Source: an uncultured Solobacterium sp. (lineage in GTDB: Bacteria; Bacillota_I; Bacilli_A; Erysipelotrichales; Erysipelotrichaceae). Taken from it: a DNA stretch of 28,616 bases. Every line of letters starts with the position of its first letter. The stretch's first letter is position 1. Below the pieces are notes generated by a model. The model saw only the letters and a list, made by a program, of their open reading frames with translations. It was not told where the DNA came from and did no database searches. The stretch is taken from the NCBI GenBank assembly GCA_900546285.1, contig URCJ01000028.1:1-28616 (forward strand). Reading direction: 5' to 3'. This document shows, in pieces, positions 1-7,201 of this stretch. Both the position numbers and the translations under genes were made by a program.

Positions 1-366
1 CCTTTTAACAGCATCCCTCATTGCACCAGAAGTCAACGAAAATAATTCGCCAAGTGTAAAACGTATCTTTGTCTTTTGAGTAAATATTGGAATCACATTA
101 CTCAAATAATCACTTAACATCTCAAATCTTTCAATACTATACGATTGATAGAACCAAGCTTTAATCATAAAAGGGATTAAAATTAAGGTGATAAGAATCA
201 GTACTAATATATAGGATAATTGAAGTCTTGATAAACAAGCGATGGTAAAGATCGTTGTTAAAATTAATACGACCTCAATAAGAAAATCTTTAGTCGAATA
301 AGAATAACCATACTTATTAATCTGTGTTTTTATGTTCTTAATACTATAATTTTTAATTAAATTCAT
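1..366 (-). CDS. TadB/GspF-like membrane protein of a Tad-type system (3' end outside window)
   Basis: This is an open reading frame running off the window edge; 122 N-terminal residues are visible. It begins MNLIKNYSIKNIKTQINKYG, then has two hydrophobic segments at about residues 32-65, then a soluble part (IERFEMLSDYLSNVIPIFTQ). That last stretch matches the start of the cytoplasmic helical domain of type II secretion F / TadB proteins, which form the inner-membrane platform for pilus assembly. The ATG lies inside the last codons of the upstream CpaF gene in another frame (14-base overlap), so the two are probably translationally coupled. The identity rests on gene order (pilin, ATPase, platform protein) and topology rather than a strong motif, because the conserved C-terminal half is not in view. 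Confidence 0.6.
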   Translation of the reverse strand, partial: MNLIKNYSIKNIKTQINKYGYSYSTKDFLIEVVLILTTIFTIACLSRLQLSYILVLILITLILIPFMIKAWFYQSYSIERFEMLSDYLSNVIPIFTQKTKIRFTLGELFSLTSGAMRDAVKR

Positions 367-1408
367 TTTTATCTCCCTTTAAAAACTTTATATAAGTTTC
401 TAAAAAATCCCTCTCATTATTTTGATAAAACTTTCTATAAACACGCTCAGGCAACATTGTCTTTAGTGCCTGACCATCTCTTACGATATTTTTAATCACA
501 TTCTTCTTGCCATTACGATCAAAGAAACATATTTGATCAATACTACGTTTAACACCATCTGGCGAAAAAGTAGCCTTAACTTTAATGGCATAATCAAAGA
601 AAGTATAAATATCATTCTCTAACCCTGCCCTAGCGTTATCCCCAGCCATATTCAAGATACGATCCGGGATTTCCCATACATTCTCCGCATGAATTGAAGT
701 CAATGCCACGCAACCAGAACTAGCTCCTTCTATTATTCTTAAGATCTCTCTTCCTCTACTTTCAGAAATTATCAGCCATTTTGTGTTCAATCTTAAGGCG
801 TCTCTTATGGCTTGTTCGTTTGTATATTCATCGCTAACTTTAAGAGAATAAATGTCCTTATTAGGATAGATAGTCTTTAGCTTCATCTCCAAAGTATCTT
901 CAACTGTAACGATTGGATCATTATCAGGAATGAAATAACATAGATATTTTTCTAATTCTGTTTTGCCAGCACCAACATCTCCTGTTATTACCCCTGATAA
1001 TCTGGCTCTCATAAGACAGGGTAAGAGCTTGACGATAAAATCGTTGGCATAGCCATTTTCAACCAAATCCTGTTGTAATAGTCTTGCACAACTTGGAGTC
1101 TTTCGGATAGCTAAACAAATATTATTATCACCAGATACACTATTGTGCATGGCCTGGATTCTGAGTTCTTTCGTCTCCGCCTTTAAAGAAGGCTTAGACA
1201 TATTAAAGTTTTCATTTACCGAATTCGCAACCAAATTAGTGAATATTCTAAGCCAGTCTCCATCTAACTTTAAATCGCTTTGATATCTTCCTTTTTGTAA
1301 ATCAGTTATCCATAAATCTTGACCATTCCACTTTAAATCCGTAACACTATCATTGATAATATAAGGCCACAAGTCTTTAAACAAACCCTCATTTACTTCT
1401 AAAGCCAT
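353..1408 (-). CDS. cpaF: CpaF/TadA-family secretion ATPase
   Basis: This is a hexameric VirB11/CpaF-type ATPase that would power assembly of a Flp pilus or pseudopilus at the cytoplasmic membrane. Visible motifs are the Walker A GDVGAGKT (residues 143-150), an acidic Asp-box-like VEDTLEMKL (169-177), a Walker B region WLIISESRG (211-219) and the His box TSIHAEN (237-243). At 351 residues it is shorter than typical CpaF proteins, with a reduced N-terminal domain. The start is supported by AAAGGAGG upstream of the ATG. A Flp-like pilin ends 15 bases upstream and a TadB-like gene overlaps the 3' end, giving a compact operon. VirB11 proteins of type IV secretion are a possible alternative, but the neighbours favour Tad. 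Confidence 0.85.
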   Translation of the reverse strand: MALEVNEGLFKDLWPYIINDSVTDLKWNGQDLWITDLQKGRYQSDLKLDGDWLRIFTNLVANSVNENFNMSKPSLKAETKELRIQAMHNSVSGDNNICLAIRKTPSCARLLQQDLVENGYANDFIVKLLPCLMRARLSGVITGDVGAGKTELEKYLCYFIPDNDPIVTVEDTLEMKLKTIYPNKDIYSLKVSDEYTNEQAIRDALRLNTKWLIISESRGREILRIIEGASSGCVALTSIHAENVWEIPDRILNMAGDNARAGLENDIYTFFDYAIKVKATFSPDGVKRSIDQICFFDRNGKKNVIKNIVRDGQALKTMLPERVYRKFYQNNERDFLETYIKFLKGDKNEFN

Positions 1409-1423
1409 CCTTCATATCCTCCT

Positions 1424-1594
1424 TTACTTAACAATTAATTTTTGGTTTTCAACTAAATACATCTTAAAGGCCTTCATAATATCTAAGATATTAGCTTGAA
1501 CATCACCTTTAAGTGTGTTAGAGATTGCGATTAGCGCAATAATAACGATTGCAGATAGAATAATGAAACCGTACTCTTCAAAAAATGCTCTCAT
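1424..1594 (-). CDS. Flp-type small pilin-like peptide
   Basis: This 56-residue gene has an excellent ribosome site (AAAGGAG, 6 bases before the ATG). The product begins MRAFFEEYGFIILSAIVIIA. It has a charged N-terminus, an E-Y-G motif and a single hydrophobic helix at about residues 8-25, followed by a short amphipathic tail ending in ENQKLIVK. The E-Y-G-x-I-I-x-x-x-I-x-I-I-A-L-I pattern matches Flp/Fap pilins, where the conserved glutamate is followed by the assembly helix. A long leader with a clear prepilin peptidase site is missing, since only about 5 residues precede the helix. It sits directly upstream of the CpaF-like ATPase, which supports a role as the major or minor subunit. Without that context it would only be a small membrane peptide. 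Confidence 0.6.
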   Translation of the reverse strand: MRAFFEEYGFIILSAIVIIALIAISNTLKGDVQANILDIMKAFKMYLVENQKLIVK

Positions 1595-1669
1595 TTTTTT
1601 CTCCTTTCTATGTTTCTACACTTCGTTATTGCCGTGAAACCTAAAAATTCCTACCCCAAATTGAAAAAA

Positions 1670-1705
1670 GTTTAAAAAAAACACTAATTTTTTAAAAATT
1701 AGTGT
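1670..1705 (-). terminator. Rho-independent terminator after the MarR-type remnant
   Basis: The segment 1681-1705 is a near-perfect palindrome with 12-base arms (ACACTAATTTTT and its complement). On the minus strand it is followed by a run of eight T (complement of 1673-1680). It lies 26 bases past the end of the MarR-type remnant and separates it from the pilin gene. Confidence 0.75.
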
Positions 1706-1730
1706 CTAAATCACCTATTTTTGAACATTT

Positions 1731-2133
1731 TTAATGAAATTTCACAAAGAGAACAGTACCGTCTTCCTTATCACTTACTACTTTAATTTCACCAAGACTC
1801 AAACCAGCCAAGATATCATCCCTAAATTGTTTTTGAGCCTTTTTACCATCCATAATGATATCGTCAGCACTAGGCAATAGACATATTTCAACTTTCGTTT
1901 ATTATCATCCACTTTTCTCTCAATTAATCTTCTATCTTCTAAAGTTTGAAGAGAAGTCGAAACATGAGACTTAGTAGACTTTCTAGTCCTAGTAATATCT
2001 GCAGCAGTATTAAGATCTGGATTATGATATAAAAACATCAAAATATCAAATCCCATCTGTCTTAATTGATACTTCTCACCATCAAGAACTCATAGTAATG
2101 TGTAATAGCTTTATGTTGATCCCAGGAATGCAC
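1731..2133 (-). pseudogene. MarR-family transcriptional regulator, broken by two frameshifts
   Basis: Three consecutive reading frames join into one MarR-like winged-helix protein. The first (GTG at 2133, after AAGGA) encodes HSWDQHKAITHYYEF. The second continues as LDGEKYQLRQMGFDILMFLY with the helix-turn-helix region (DITRTRKSTKSHVSTSLQTL) and the wing (RRLIERKVDDNKRK). The third resumes as EICLLPSADDIIMDGKKAQK and ends near 1731. The joins lie near 2089 and 1895, and each is explained by loss of one base. The protein would be about 135 residues, normal for MarR. An intact 85-residue fragment (1799-2056) could still carry DNA-binding helices but lacks most of the dimerisation region. A dyad upstream may be its old operator. 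Confidence 0.7.
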
Positions 2134-2147
2134 TTTTAAGTTCCTTT

Positions 2148-2195
2148 GTTCTATTTAGAACAGTTTAGATTATAAAACCGCTATATACACGTCAA
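2148..2195 (-). promoter_or_regulatory. Promoter and dyad operator of the MarR-type remnant
   Basis: On the minus strand, TTGACG (2190-2195) and TATAAT (2169-2174) are separated by 15 bases, which is slightly short. They are followed by the perfect dyad GTTCTA-TT-TAGAAC (2148-2161) just before the ribosome site of the MarR-type remnant. A dyad between -10 and start codon is where a MarR autorepressor usually binds; this binding is inferred. Confidence 0.45.
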
Positions 2196-2203
2196 TGCAA
2201 TAA

Positions 2204-2905
2204 TTACAATTCAGGTCTTTCGTTAATTATTGTTTCTATTATTTGCCCAATGTTGCTAGTAATGATACCCTTACAATTGTGAATATCCTGGTTTATCTTT
2301 TTTTCTTCAGAAATGGCGCACAAAACATCTTGGGCAAGATTACCGATATTAGGATTCTTTTTAGAATTAATTCCAGTAATATCGTGTAACAAATTATAAG
2401 AATAACTATATTTATTCTTAATATCCTTTGTTAAGAACTCTTTCTCATTACCTCTTATATAATTCTCATAACTGTTTTTTAAATGAAGAAGCAAAAACAA
2501 CTCAAAATTAGGATTAGTAACAGCAGCTATATCTGATTTCTCAATCAATTCAATCAATTTATCGTAACCTTTAACTTTTTTCTCAAAGATATCCGCATCA
2601 AACACAACAACCATCTTATCTCTATTAATATCAAATTCATTTGTGCATATAGACTTTTGTTCAAACGCAAATTTCACTAAATTACTAGGAAAAGATATGT
2701 TCTTGTCTTCCTCTGTTTTTTCCAAAAAACAAACATCTATAAGAGGATGTATTCCTAATTCTTTTCTTAAATCAATAAGTTTTTTAAAGTAGAAACTTTC
2801 AGTATTGGCACCTTCACAAATAAAGAAATATTTTCTAAATGGTTCAATCTGTTCTTTCAAATCAGACTGCCTTTTGTTCCAATTTGTATATACATGAACT
2901 GGCAT
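2204..2905 (-). CDS. RloB-like / AbiLii-type defence protein
   Basis: The product is 233 residues. It has an N-terminal FICEGANTESFYFKKLI segment (residues 28-44, acidic residue E31) and a hydrophobic strand ending in DAD (VVVFDADIF, 99-107). This E plus DxD arrangement is the hallmark of RloB-domain proteins and resembles a Toprim metal site, so a nuclease-type activity is plausible but inferred. The ATG overlaps the stop of the upstream ATPase gene (TGATG), so the pair is translationally coupled. RloA/RloB pairs were first noted inside type I restriction loci, and the related AbiL pair of Lactococcus gives abortive infection to phage. No restriction genes are adjacent here, so it is a stand-alone two-gene module. 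Confidence 0.75.
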   Translation of the reverse strand: MPVHVYTNWNKRQSDLKEQIEPFRKYFFICEGANTESFYFKKLIDLRKELGIHPLIDVCFLEKTEEDKNISFPSNLVKFAFEQKSICTNEFDINRDKMVVVFDADIFEKKVKGYDKLIELIEKSDIAAVTNPNFELFLLLHLKNSYENYIRGNEKEFLTKDIKNKYSYSYNLLHDITGINSKKNPNIGNLAQDVLCAISEEKKINQDIHNCKGIITSNIGQIIETIINERPEL

Positions 2906-4266
2906 CAGCGGTCCTCCTTGTCTAAAAAATTAAATTGTTTAAACACTGGTATAGCGCCGTACCTGCCTTCTAAATAAGCTTTACTTAATTTCTTATCATA
3001 TCTTTCCTTAAATCTATCTAAAGAGTATATTTTACTAGAATTAAAACTATCACGTTCCACAAACCAAATTTCATCTCTACGGAACAATTCTTGATCCATA
3101 ATTGTGTCTTCATGAGTTGTAAAGATAAGTTGAACTCTATCATCACTATGCACTTCCATAAATAGCTTTAAGAAATGTTGAGTTAGTTTAGGATGAAGAC
3201 TTCTTTCTAACTCATCTACCACAAAAAGCATGTCTTCATTTTTAACTAACAACATATCCACCAAATCAAACAATCTTTTTGTACCATCTGATTCTTCATC
3301 AAAACTAAAATCAAATATAGATTTACCGTGTTTTAAAACAAGTGTTGTTATTTCTATATCACCATCATTTTTAATGCGAATATTAAAGAAGCCATCCTCT
3401 ATTCTCCAAGTTAACTTTAATTCAGGAAGATTAGTTGTTTGCATCTGTTTTTTAAGCGTACTAAATATTTCAGTCAAAACCTCTTTAGGAAGCATCTTAC
3501 TCATCTCCTCAATACTGATTTGTTTTGTCTTAATTTCACTTACTCCAGTATCAAAGGTTCTTATTAATGAATTAATATTTCCCAAAGATTCTTCACTATA
3601 ATAAGCATCAGAACTTGATATACCAATATTAGGATTAATAACAATTATATGATTAATTATCCAATCAAATGTTTCTTTAAAAAACAAAAGTTTGGAATCA
3701 TCTTCATATTTTTTGCCCCTATTCATTTCTGAAAGAAATAGCATCGTATCATGACCCGCAAAATCATTAGCGTATACTAAAAATCTATTTTTCTCTGTTG
3801 CATTTAATCTTAATGTTTCGCTTAAAACAGGCGCTTTATCCTTTTCTCTGATAAACAAATTATGTGCTGAACCATCTTGCATAAGCTCATACAGCCATTC
3901 CTCAACAATTATTCTTTGACTTAGGACCACAGAAAAACCATACGCATAAAACTTATCGCCAACAGTAAATTGAAGTTCAAATACGCTTTCTCTATTTTTA
4001 TTATCTAAACTATTTCGACAAAAATCGTCGCAAGAATTAACAGGCAATCCTTCAATTAAAACGCTTTTTATAAATGCGATTGCTTTAACAAGATTAGATT
4101 TGCCAGATGCGTTAGCACCATATACAACCGCATTCTTTAAAACATTTGTTTGTTTAAGTTTAACCCTATGATTCTTATTTGTTTGTATCTTACTAGAAGA
4201 AATCAAAGACAATTCTTCTTTTTGATCAAACGATTTATAATTTTCTACTGACAAACGTAATAACAT
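2905..4266 (-). CDS. RloA-like / AbiLi-type AAA ATPase
   Basis: This 453-residue ABC/SMC-like ATPase is the partner of RloB. It opens with LRLSVENYKSFDQKEELSLI, typical of this family, and has Walker A GANASGKS (residues 50-57), Walker B MLFVVDELERS with the catalytic D-E pair (about 346-356), and an H-loop TTHE (383-386). The region between holds the long helical insertion that senses or clamps a substrate in related anti-phage ATPases. The start is supported by GGAG upstream of the ATG. The ATPase is likely to gate the toxic activity of RloB in response to infection, as inferred for AbiL. Length and motifs show no damage. Confidence 0.78.
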   Translation of the reverse strand: MLLRLSVENYKSFDQKEELSLISSSKIQTNKNHRVKLKQTNVLKNAVVYGANASGKSNLVKAIAFIKSVLIEGLPVNSCDDFCRNSLDNKNRESVFELQFTVGDKFYAYGFSVVLSQRIIVEEWLYELMQDGSAHNLFIREKDKAPVLSETLRLNATEKNRFLVYANDFAGHDTMLFLSEMNRGKKYEDDSKLLFFKETFDWIINHIIVINPNIGISSSDAYYSEESLGNINSLIRTFDTGVSEIKTKQISIEEMSKMLPKEVLTEIFSTLKKQMQTTNLPELKLTWRIEDGFFNIRIKNDGDIEITTLVLKHGKSIFDFSFDEESDGTKRLFDLVDMLLVKNEDMLFVVDELERSLHPKLTQHFLKLFMEVHSDDRVQLIFTTHEDTIMDQELFRRDEIWFVERDSFNSSKIYSLDRFKERYDKKLSKAYLEGRYGAIPVFKQFNFLDKEDR

Positions 4267-4299
4267 ACTTATATCTCCATTTCTTCCTATTTCACTTAT

Positions 4300-4330
4300 A
4301 TTATATTCCCAAATGATTCGATGATATCAA
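4300..4330 (-). promoter_or_regulatory. Candidate promoter of the RloA/RloB operon
   Basis: On the minus strand TTGATA (4325-4330) and TATAAT (4300-4305) are 19 bases apart, and the -10 lies 33 bases before the ATG. The hexamers are good but the spacing is long. Confidence 0.4.
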
Positions 4331-4428
4331 TTATTATCTATATTTAACGCTTTTTTCTCTAAATAACTATTAATATTGTTTAATTTAAACAATCTCTCAT
4401 TTTTATGTTCTATAACAATCGATATCAA
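4327..4428 (-). CDS. Possible 33-residue leader ORF before RloA
   Basis: A TTG codon preceded by AGAGGTG opens a frame whose product begins ISIVIEHKNERLFKLNNINS and ends NIDNN. It has no recognisable family. It lies between the large inverted repeat and the RloA/RloB promoter, and its 3' end overlaps the -35 region. It could be a leader peptide, a remnant, or chance. Confidence 0.2.
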   Translation of the reverse strand: MISIVIEHKNERLFKLNNINSYLEKKALNIDNN

Positions 4429-4473
4429 ATTTTCACCTCTAACTACTACAAAAATGTAGTATGGGGTGAAAAT
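4429..4473. repeat. Imperfect inverted repeat upstream of the RloA/RloB operon
   Basis: The outer arms ATTTTCACC (4429-4437) and GGTGAAAAT (4465-4473) are perfect complements. Inner arms ACTAC and GTAGT close the loop around an A-rich centre. No U-run follows on the minus strand, so it is not a simple terminator. It could be an operator or a structured leader. Confidence 0.5.
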
Positions 4474-4477
4474 ACAA

Positions 4478-4503
4478 AAAAAGATCCAACTAGTGGACCT
4501 TAA
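4478..4503 (-). terminator. Terminator of tRNA-Arg
   Basis: On the minus strand AAGGTCCA and TGGATCTT form an 8-pair stem with one G-U pair and a CTAGT loop, followed by seven T. It starts about 10 bases beyond the tRNA CCA end. Confidence 0.75.
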
Positions 4504-4512
4504 TCTTATATA

Positions 4513-4587
4513 TGGCCCCCCGTGTAAGAATCGAACTTACGACAGACCCTTAGGAGGGGCCCGTTATATCCATTTAACTAACGAGGG
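4513..4587 (-). tRNA. tRNA-Arg (anticodon CCT)
   Basis: The 75-base sequence folds as a full cloverleaf. The acceptor stem is CCCTCGT/ACGGGGG, with one G-U pair. The D arm is GTTA/TAAC, the anticodon stem GGCCC/GGGTC encloses the loop CTCCTAA (anticodon CCT, reading AGG), and the T arm is GTAAG/CTTAC with loop TTCGATT. The CCA end is encoded. Its 3' end faces the defence operon at 2204-4266, and tRNA 3' ends are common integration points. No repeat of the tRNA end was noticed elsewhere in the window. Confidence 0.95.
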
Positions 4588-4628
4588 ATACATCTTAATA
4601 TTATATATTAAAAATAATAAAAAACATT

Positions 4629-4655
4629 AAAAAACGAGCATTACACTCGTTTTTT
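4629..4655. terminator. Bidirectional terminator between groEL and tRNA-Arg
   Basis: The arms AAAAAACGAG and CTCGTTTTTT enclose a 7-base loop, with A-run and T-run on the two sides, so it can act on either strand. On the minus strand it lies about 100 bases past the groEL stop and ends the heat-shock transcript. Confidence 0.8.
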
Positions 4656-4753
4656 AATAAATATAGGATAAATGAAAAACTTTTAACAACATTAATATAC
4701 CAATACTTTGTGTAAACTATGTGAAAGTTTTTCACGTTTTGTAATTAGTTACA

Positions 4754-6373
4754 TTAATACATTCCCATGCCACCACCAGCAGGCATAGCAGGTTCCTTTT
4801 CCTTAATAGTACCCACAGCAGCCTCGGTAGTAATTAGTAAGCCAGATACACTAGCAGCATTCAACAACGCACTTCTTGTAACCTTACATGGATCAACAAT
4901 ACCCTCTTCAAACATATCAACCCATTTGCCATTCTTTGCATCAAAGCCTACATTATCATTTTCAACTAATTGCTTCTTAACAATCTCATCACCATCATAT
5001 CCAGCATTCTCAGCAATTTGATACAAAGGAGCAGTTAAAGAATCAAGAACAATATTGATACCCTTTTGAACATCAACAACATCACTTCTTAATTCATCTC
5101 TAACTTCATTTGAAACATTCGCCAAACATGCACCACCACCAATGATAATGCCTTCTTCAATAGCAGCTCTTGTTGCGTTTAAAGCATCCTCAAGTCTTAA
5201 CTTCTTATCCTTCATTTCAGCTTCAGTAGTAGCACCAACCTTAATTACGGCTACGCCGTTACTTAACTTAGCAATTCTTTCATGAAGCTTCTTCTTATCA
5301 TAATCACTAGTAGTCTTCTCTAACATTGACTCTAATTCACTAATTCTTTCCTTAAAGGCTTCCTTAGAACCAGCACCCTCAATCAAAGTAGTCGCATCCT
5401 TTTCGACAATAACTTTCTTACAAGTGCCCAAGTCATTCATAGTCATATCCTTAAGTTGCATACCTAAGTCCTTGGAAATAACAGTAGCACCTGTTAAAGT
5501 AGCGATATCACTTAATTGATCCTTTTGATTGTCACCAAAGCCTGGAGCCTTAGTAGCCACTACATTGAAAGTGCCTCTTAACTTATTAACAATCAAAGTA
5601 GAAATAACTTCATTTTCAATATCATCAGCGATGATCAATAAGGCCTTGTTTTGTTGAACAATTTGTTCAAGAATACCTAATACATCTTGAATAGTAGAAA
5701 TCTTTTGATCAGTAACTAGAATTAAAGGATTATCCATTTCAATAGACATCTTTTCTCTATCACTTACCATATAAGGAGAAATATAACCCTTGTCATACTT
5801 TAAACCTTCAGTTACTTCAAGTGATGTATCAAAACCCTTAGACTCATCTACATTGATAACACCATTTTTTCCAACTTTTTCCATCGCATCAGAAATAATT
5901 TGACCAATTTCCTTTGAACCAGATGAAATAGAGGCAACACTCGCAATATCACTTGCTGAATTAATCTTTTTAGCCTTAGACAACAATACTTCAGCTACCT
6001 TCTTAGAAGCCATATCAATACCATCTTTTAAGAATACTGGATTAGCTCCTCTTTCAACTTGTTCTAAGCCCTTATGAACAATTGATTGCGCCAATACAGT
6101 GGCAGTTGTTGTACCATCACCTGCAGTATCATTAGTGTTATTAGCTACCTCATAGATTAACTTAGCGCCCATGTTCTCAAAAGTATCTTCAAGTTCAATC
6201 TCTTTTGCGATAGAAACGCCATCATTAACAATAACTGGGGCACCATAACCCTTATCTAATACTACATTTCTACCTTTAGGACCTAATGTTACTTTAACCG
6301 CATTAGCTAAAGTATCAACACCTTTTAAAACGCTATCTCTAGCTTCTTTTCCATATCTAATTTCTTTTGCCAT
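4754..6373 (-). CDS. groEL: GroEL chaperonin (Hsp60)
   Basis: This is the 539-residue large chaperonin subunit, which forms a double heptameric ring and folds proteins with GroES using ATP. It starts MAKEIRYGKEARDSVLKGVD. It carries the nucleotide-binding segments VTLGPKGRNV and GDGTTTATVLAQ, the family signature AAIEEGIIIGGGA near residue 400, and the flexible C-terminal tail ending GGGMGMY. The length is normal and no damage is seen. The gene lies 11 bases after groES in a two-gene operon. Regulation is from the CIRCE operator ahead of groES, so HrcA repression is expected. Confidence 0.99.
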   Translation of the reverse strand: MAKEIRYGKEARDSVLKGVDTLANAVKVTLGPKGRNVVLDKGYGAPVIVNDGVSIAKEIELEDTFENMGAKLIYEVANNTNDTAGDGTTTATVLAQSIVHKGLEQVERGANPVFLKDGIDMASKKVAEVLLSKAKKINSASDIASVASISSGSKEIGQIISDAMEKVGKNGVINVDESKGFDTSLEVTEGLKYDKGYISPYMVSDREKMSIEMDNPLILVTDQKISTIQDVLGILEQIVQQNKALLIIADDIENEVISTLIVNKLRGTFNVVATKAPGFGDNQKDQLSDIATLTGATVISKDLGMQLKDMTMNDLGTCKKVIVEKDATTLIEGAGSKEAFKERISELESMLEKTTSDYDKKKLHERIAKLSNGVAVIKVGATTEAEMKDKKLRLEDALNATRAAIEEGIIIGGGACLANVSNEVRDELRSDVVDVQKGINIVLDSLTAPLYQIAENAGYDGDEIVKKQLVENDNVGFDAKNGKWVDMFEEGIVDPCKVTRSALLNAASVSGLLITTEAAVGTIKEKEPAMPAGGGMGMY

Positions 6374-6384
6374 AAAACAACCTC

Positions 6385-6669
6385 CTACTTAACAATAGCC
6401 AAGATATCCTCAGCCTTAATCAAGATATAATCTTCATTTCCATCCTTAACATCAGTACCAGAGTACTTCTTATACATTACCTTATCGCCAACATTCAATG
6501 GCATCTCATATACATGATCGTTGACCTTAACTTCCTTAGCACCACTAAGAGCTACAACTTGAGCATACTCTTCACTCTCTTCCTTTTGAGAAATAATAAT
6601 ACCGCTTTTAGTCTCTCTAGAAGCCTCAACTTTCTTTAATAATACGTTGTTATATAATGGTTGAATCAT
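6385..6669 (-). CDS. groES: GroES co-chaperonin (Hsp10)
   Basis: This 94-residue co-chaperonin caps the GroEL ring. It begins MIQPLYNNVLLKKVEASRET, and the mobile loop follows as KSGIIISQKEESEE, which is the segment that contacts GroEL. The roof and C-terminal strands VGDKVMYKKYSGTDV and YILIKAEDILAIV match the family. A strong AAAGGAGG lies 9 bases before the ATG. It is the first gene of the operon, directly behind the CIRCE-embedded promoter. Confidence 0.98.
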   Translation of the reverse strand: MIQPLYNNVLLKKVEASRETKSGIIISQKEESEEYAQVVALSGAKEVKVNDHVYEMPLNVGDKVMYKKYSGTDVKDGNEDYILIKAEDILAIVK

Positions 6670-6696
6670 AAATTCTACCTCCTTTTTACATAATTT

Positions 6697-6737
6697 ATAT
6701 TAAACAAAAAATAGCACTCAGTCAATAAGACTGCTAA
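6697..6737 (-). promoter_or_regulatory. groESL promoter with CIRCE operator (HrcA site)
   Basis: On the minus strand TTAGCAGTC-N9-GAGTGCTAT (6711-6737) matches the CIRCE consensus TTAGCACTC-N9-GAGTGCTAA with one mismatch in each arm. The N9 spacer contains the -35 TTGACT (6720-6725). The -10 TAATAT (6697-6702) is exactly 17 bases away. HrcA bound here would block RNA polymerase directly. hrcA itself is not in the window. Confidence 0.9.
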
Positions 6738-6763
6738 ACATTTGGCACACCATTAGCACCATT

Positions 6764-6787
6764 AAAAAAGTAGTCAAACGACTACTT
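6764..6787 (-). terminator. Terminator of the small membrane protein gene
   Basis: On the minus strand AAGTAGTC-GTTT-GACTACTT forms an 8-pair stem followed by a T-run. The stem includes the TAG stop codon of the gene at 6782. Confidence 0.8.
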
Positions 6788-7144
6788 AAACATAAAGATT
6801 GTAAGCAATACCGAAACGATAAGTAAACTATCAGCTACGATATTATACTTAAAGATATTTTCTATCTTATTATCGATAATAGCTTTTTTAACACTTTCCG
6901 ATTTAACTAAGATATTTAAACAATTCAAGAAGATAATAATGATAATGAACACTAATTTAGATAACATATAAGCATTGTCTAAACCATGGACATTATAAAT
7001 AATAAATGATTCTACACAAGAGAAGACAAAGCCCGTCATGATCATCATGACAAATGGCAAGATGTTTGTTTTTGTCTTAGACAAAGAATATAGACCATAT
7101 ACCAAACAAATTAAAGCACTAATTGGTAATAATAGAATAAGCAT
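6782..7144 (-). CDS. Small four-helix membrane protein, unknown function
   Basis: This 120-residue protein is strongly hydrophobic. Four likely membrane segments lie at about residues 2-20 (MLILLLPISALICLVYGLY), 28-50, 60-80 (LSKLVFIIIIIFLNCLNILV) and 100-119. One charged cytoplasmic stretch (KSESVKKAIIDNKIENIFKY) precedes the last helix. I recognise no family. It lies between the heat-shock operon and a 3-hydroxyacyl-CoA dehydrogenase but is isolated by its own terminator and by a hairpin just before its start. Its ribosome site AAAAGAGG is inside the 3' arm of that hairpin, so its expression may depend on which transcript it is read from. Confidence 0.75.
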   Translation of the reverse strand: MLILLLPISALICLVYGLYSLSKTKTNILPFVMMIMTGFVFSCVESFIIYNVHGLDNAYMLSKLVFIIIIIFLNCLNILVKSESVKKAIIDNKIENIFKYNIVADSLLIVSVLLTIFMFK

Positions 7145-7146
7145 TT

Positions 7147-7190
7147 AAAAAACCTCTTTTCGTATTTTGATTATATACACAAAAGAGGTT
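7147..7190 (-). terminator. Terminator whose 3' arm contains the next gene's ribosome site
   Basis: The arms AACCTCTTTT and AAAAGAGGTT (7181-7190 and 7151-7160) pair perfectly over 10 bases and are followed by TTTT, then the ATG at 7144. The 20-base loop contains TATATAAT, a -10-like motif. It would end the dehydrogenase transcript, while a transcript starting in the loop would lack the 5' arm and leave the ribosome site free. Confidence 0.7.
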
Positions 7191-7201
7191 GATTTTATAA
7201 A

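Noticed and set aside
4767..5021. Plus-strand ORF of 84 codons opposite groEL
   Set aside because: It is antisense to the conserved 3' end of groEL, has no ribosome site and no family resemblance.
6741..6760. Second GTGCTAA-like half-site upstream of CIRCE
   Set aside because: It lacks a matching arm at N9 spacing, so it is not a second CIRCE.
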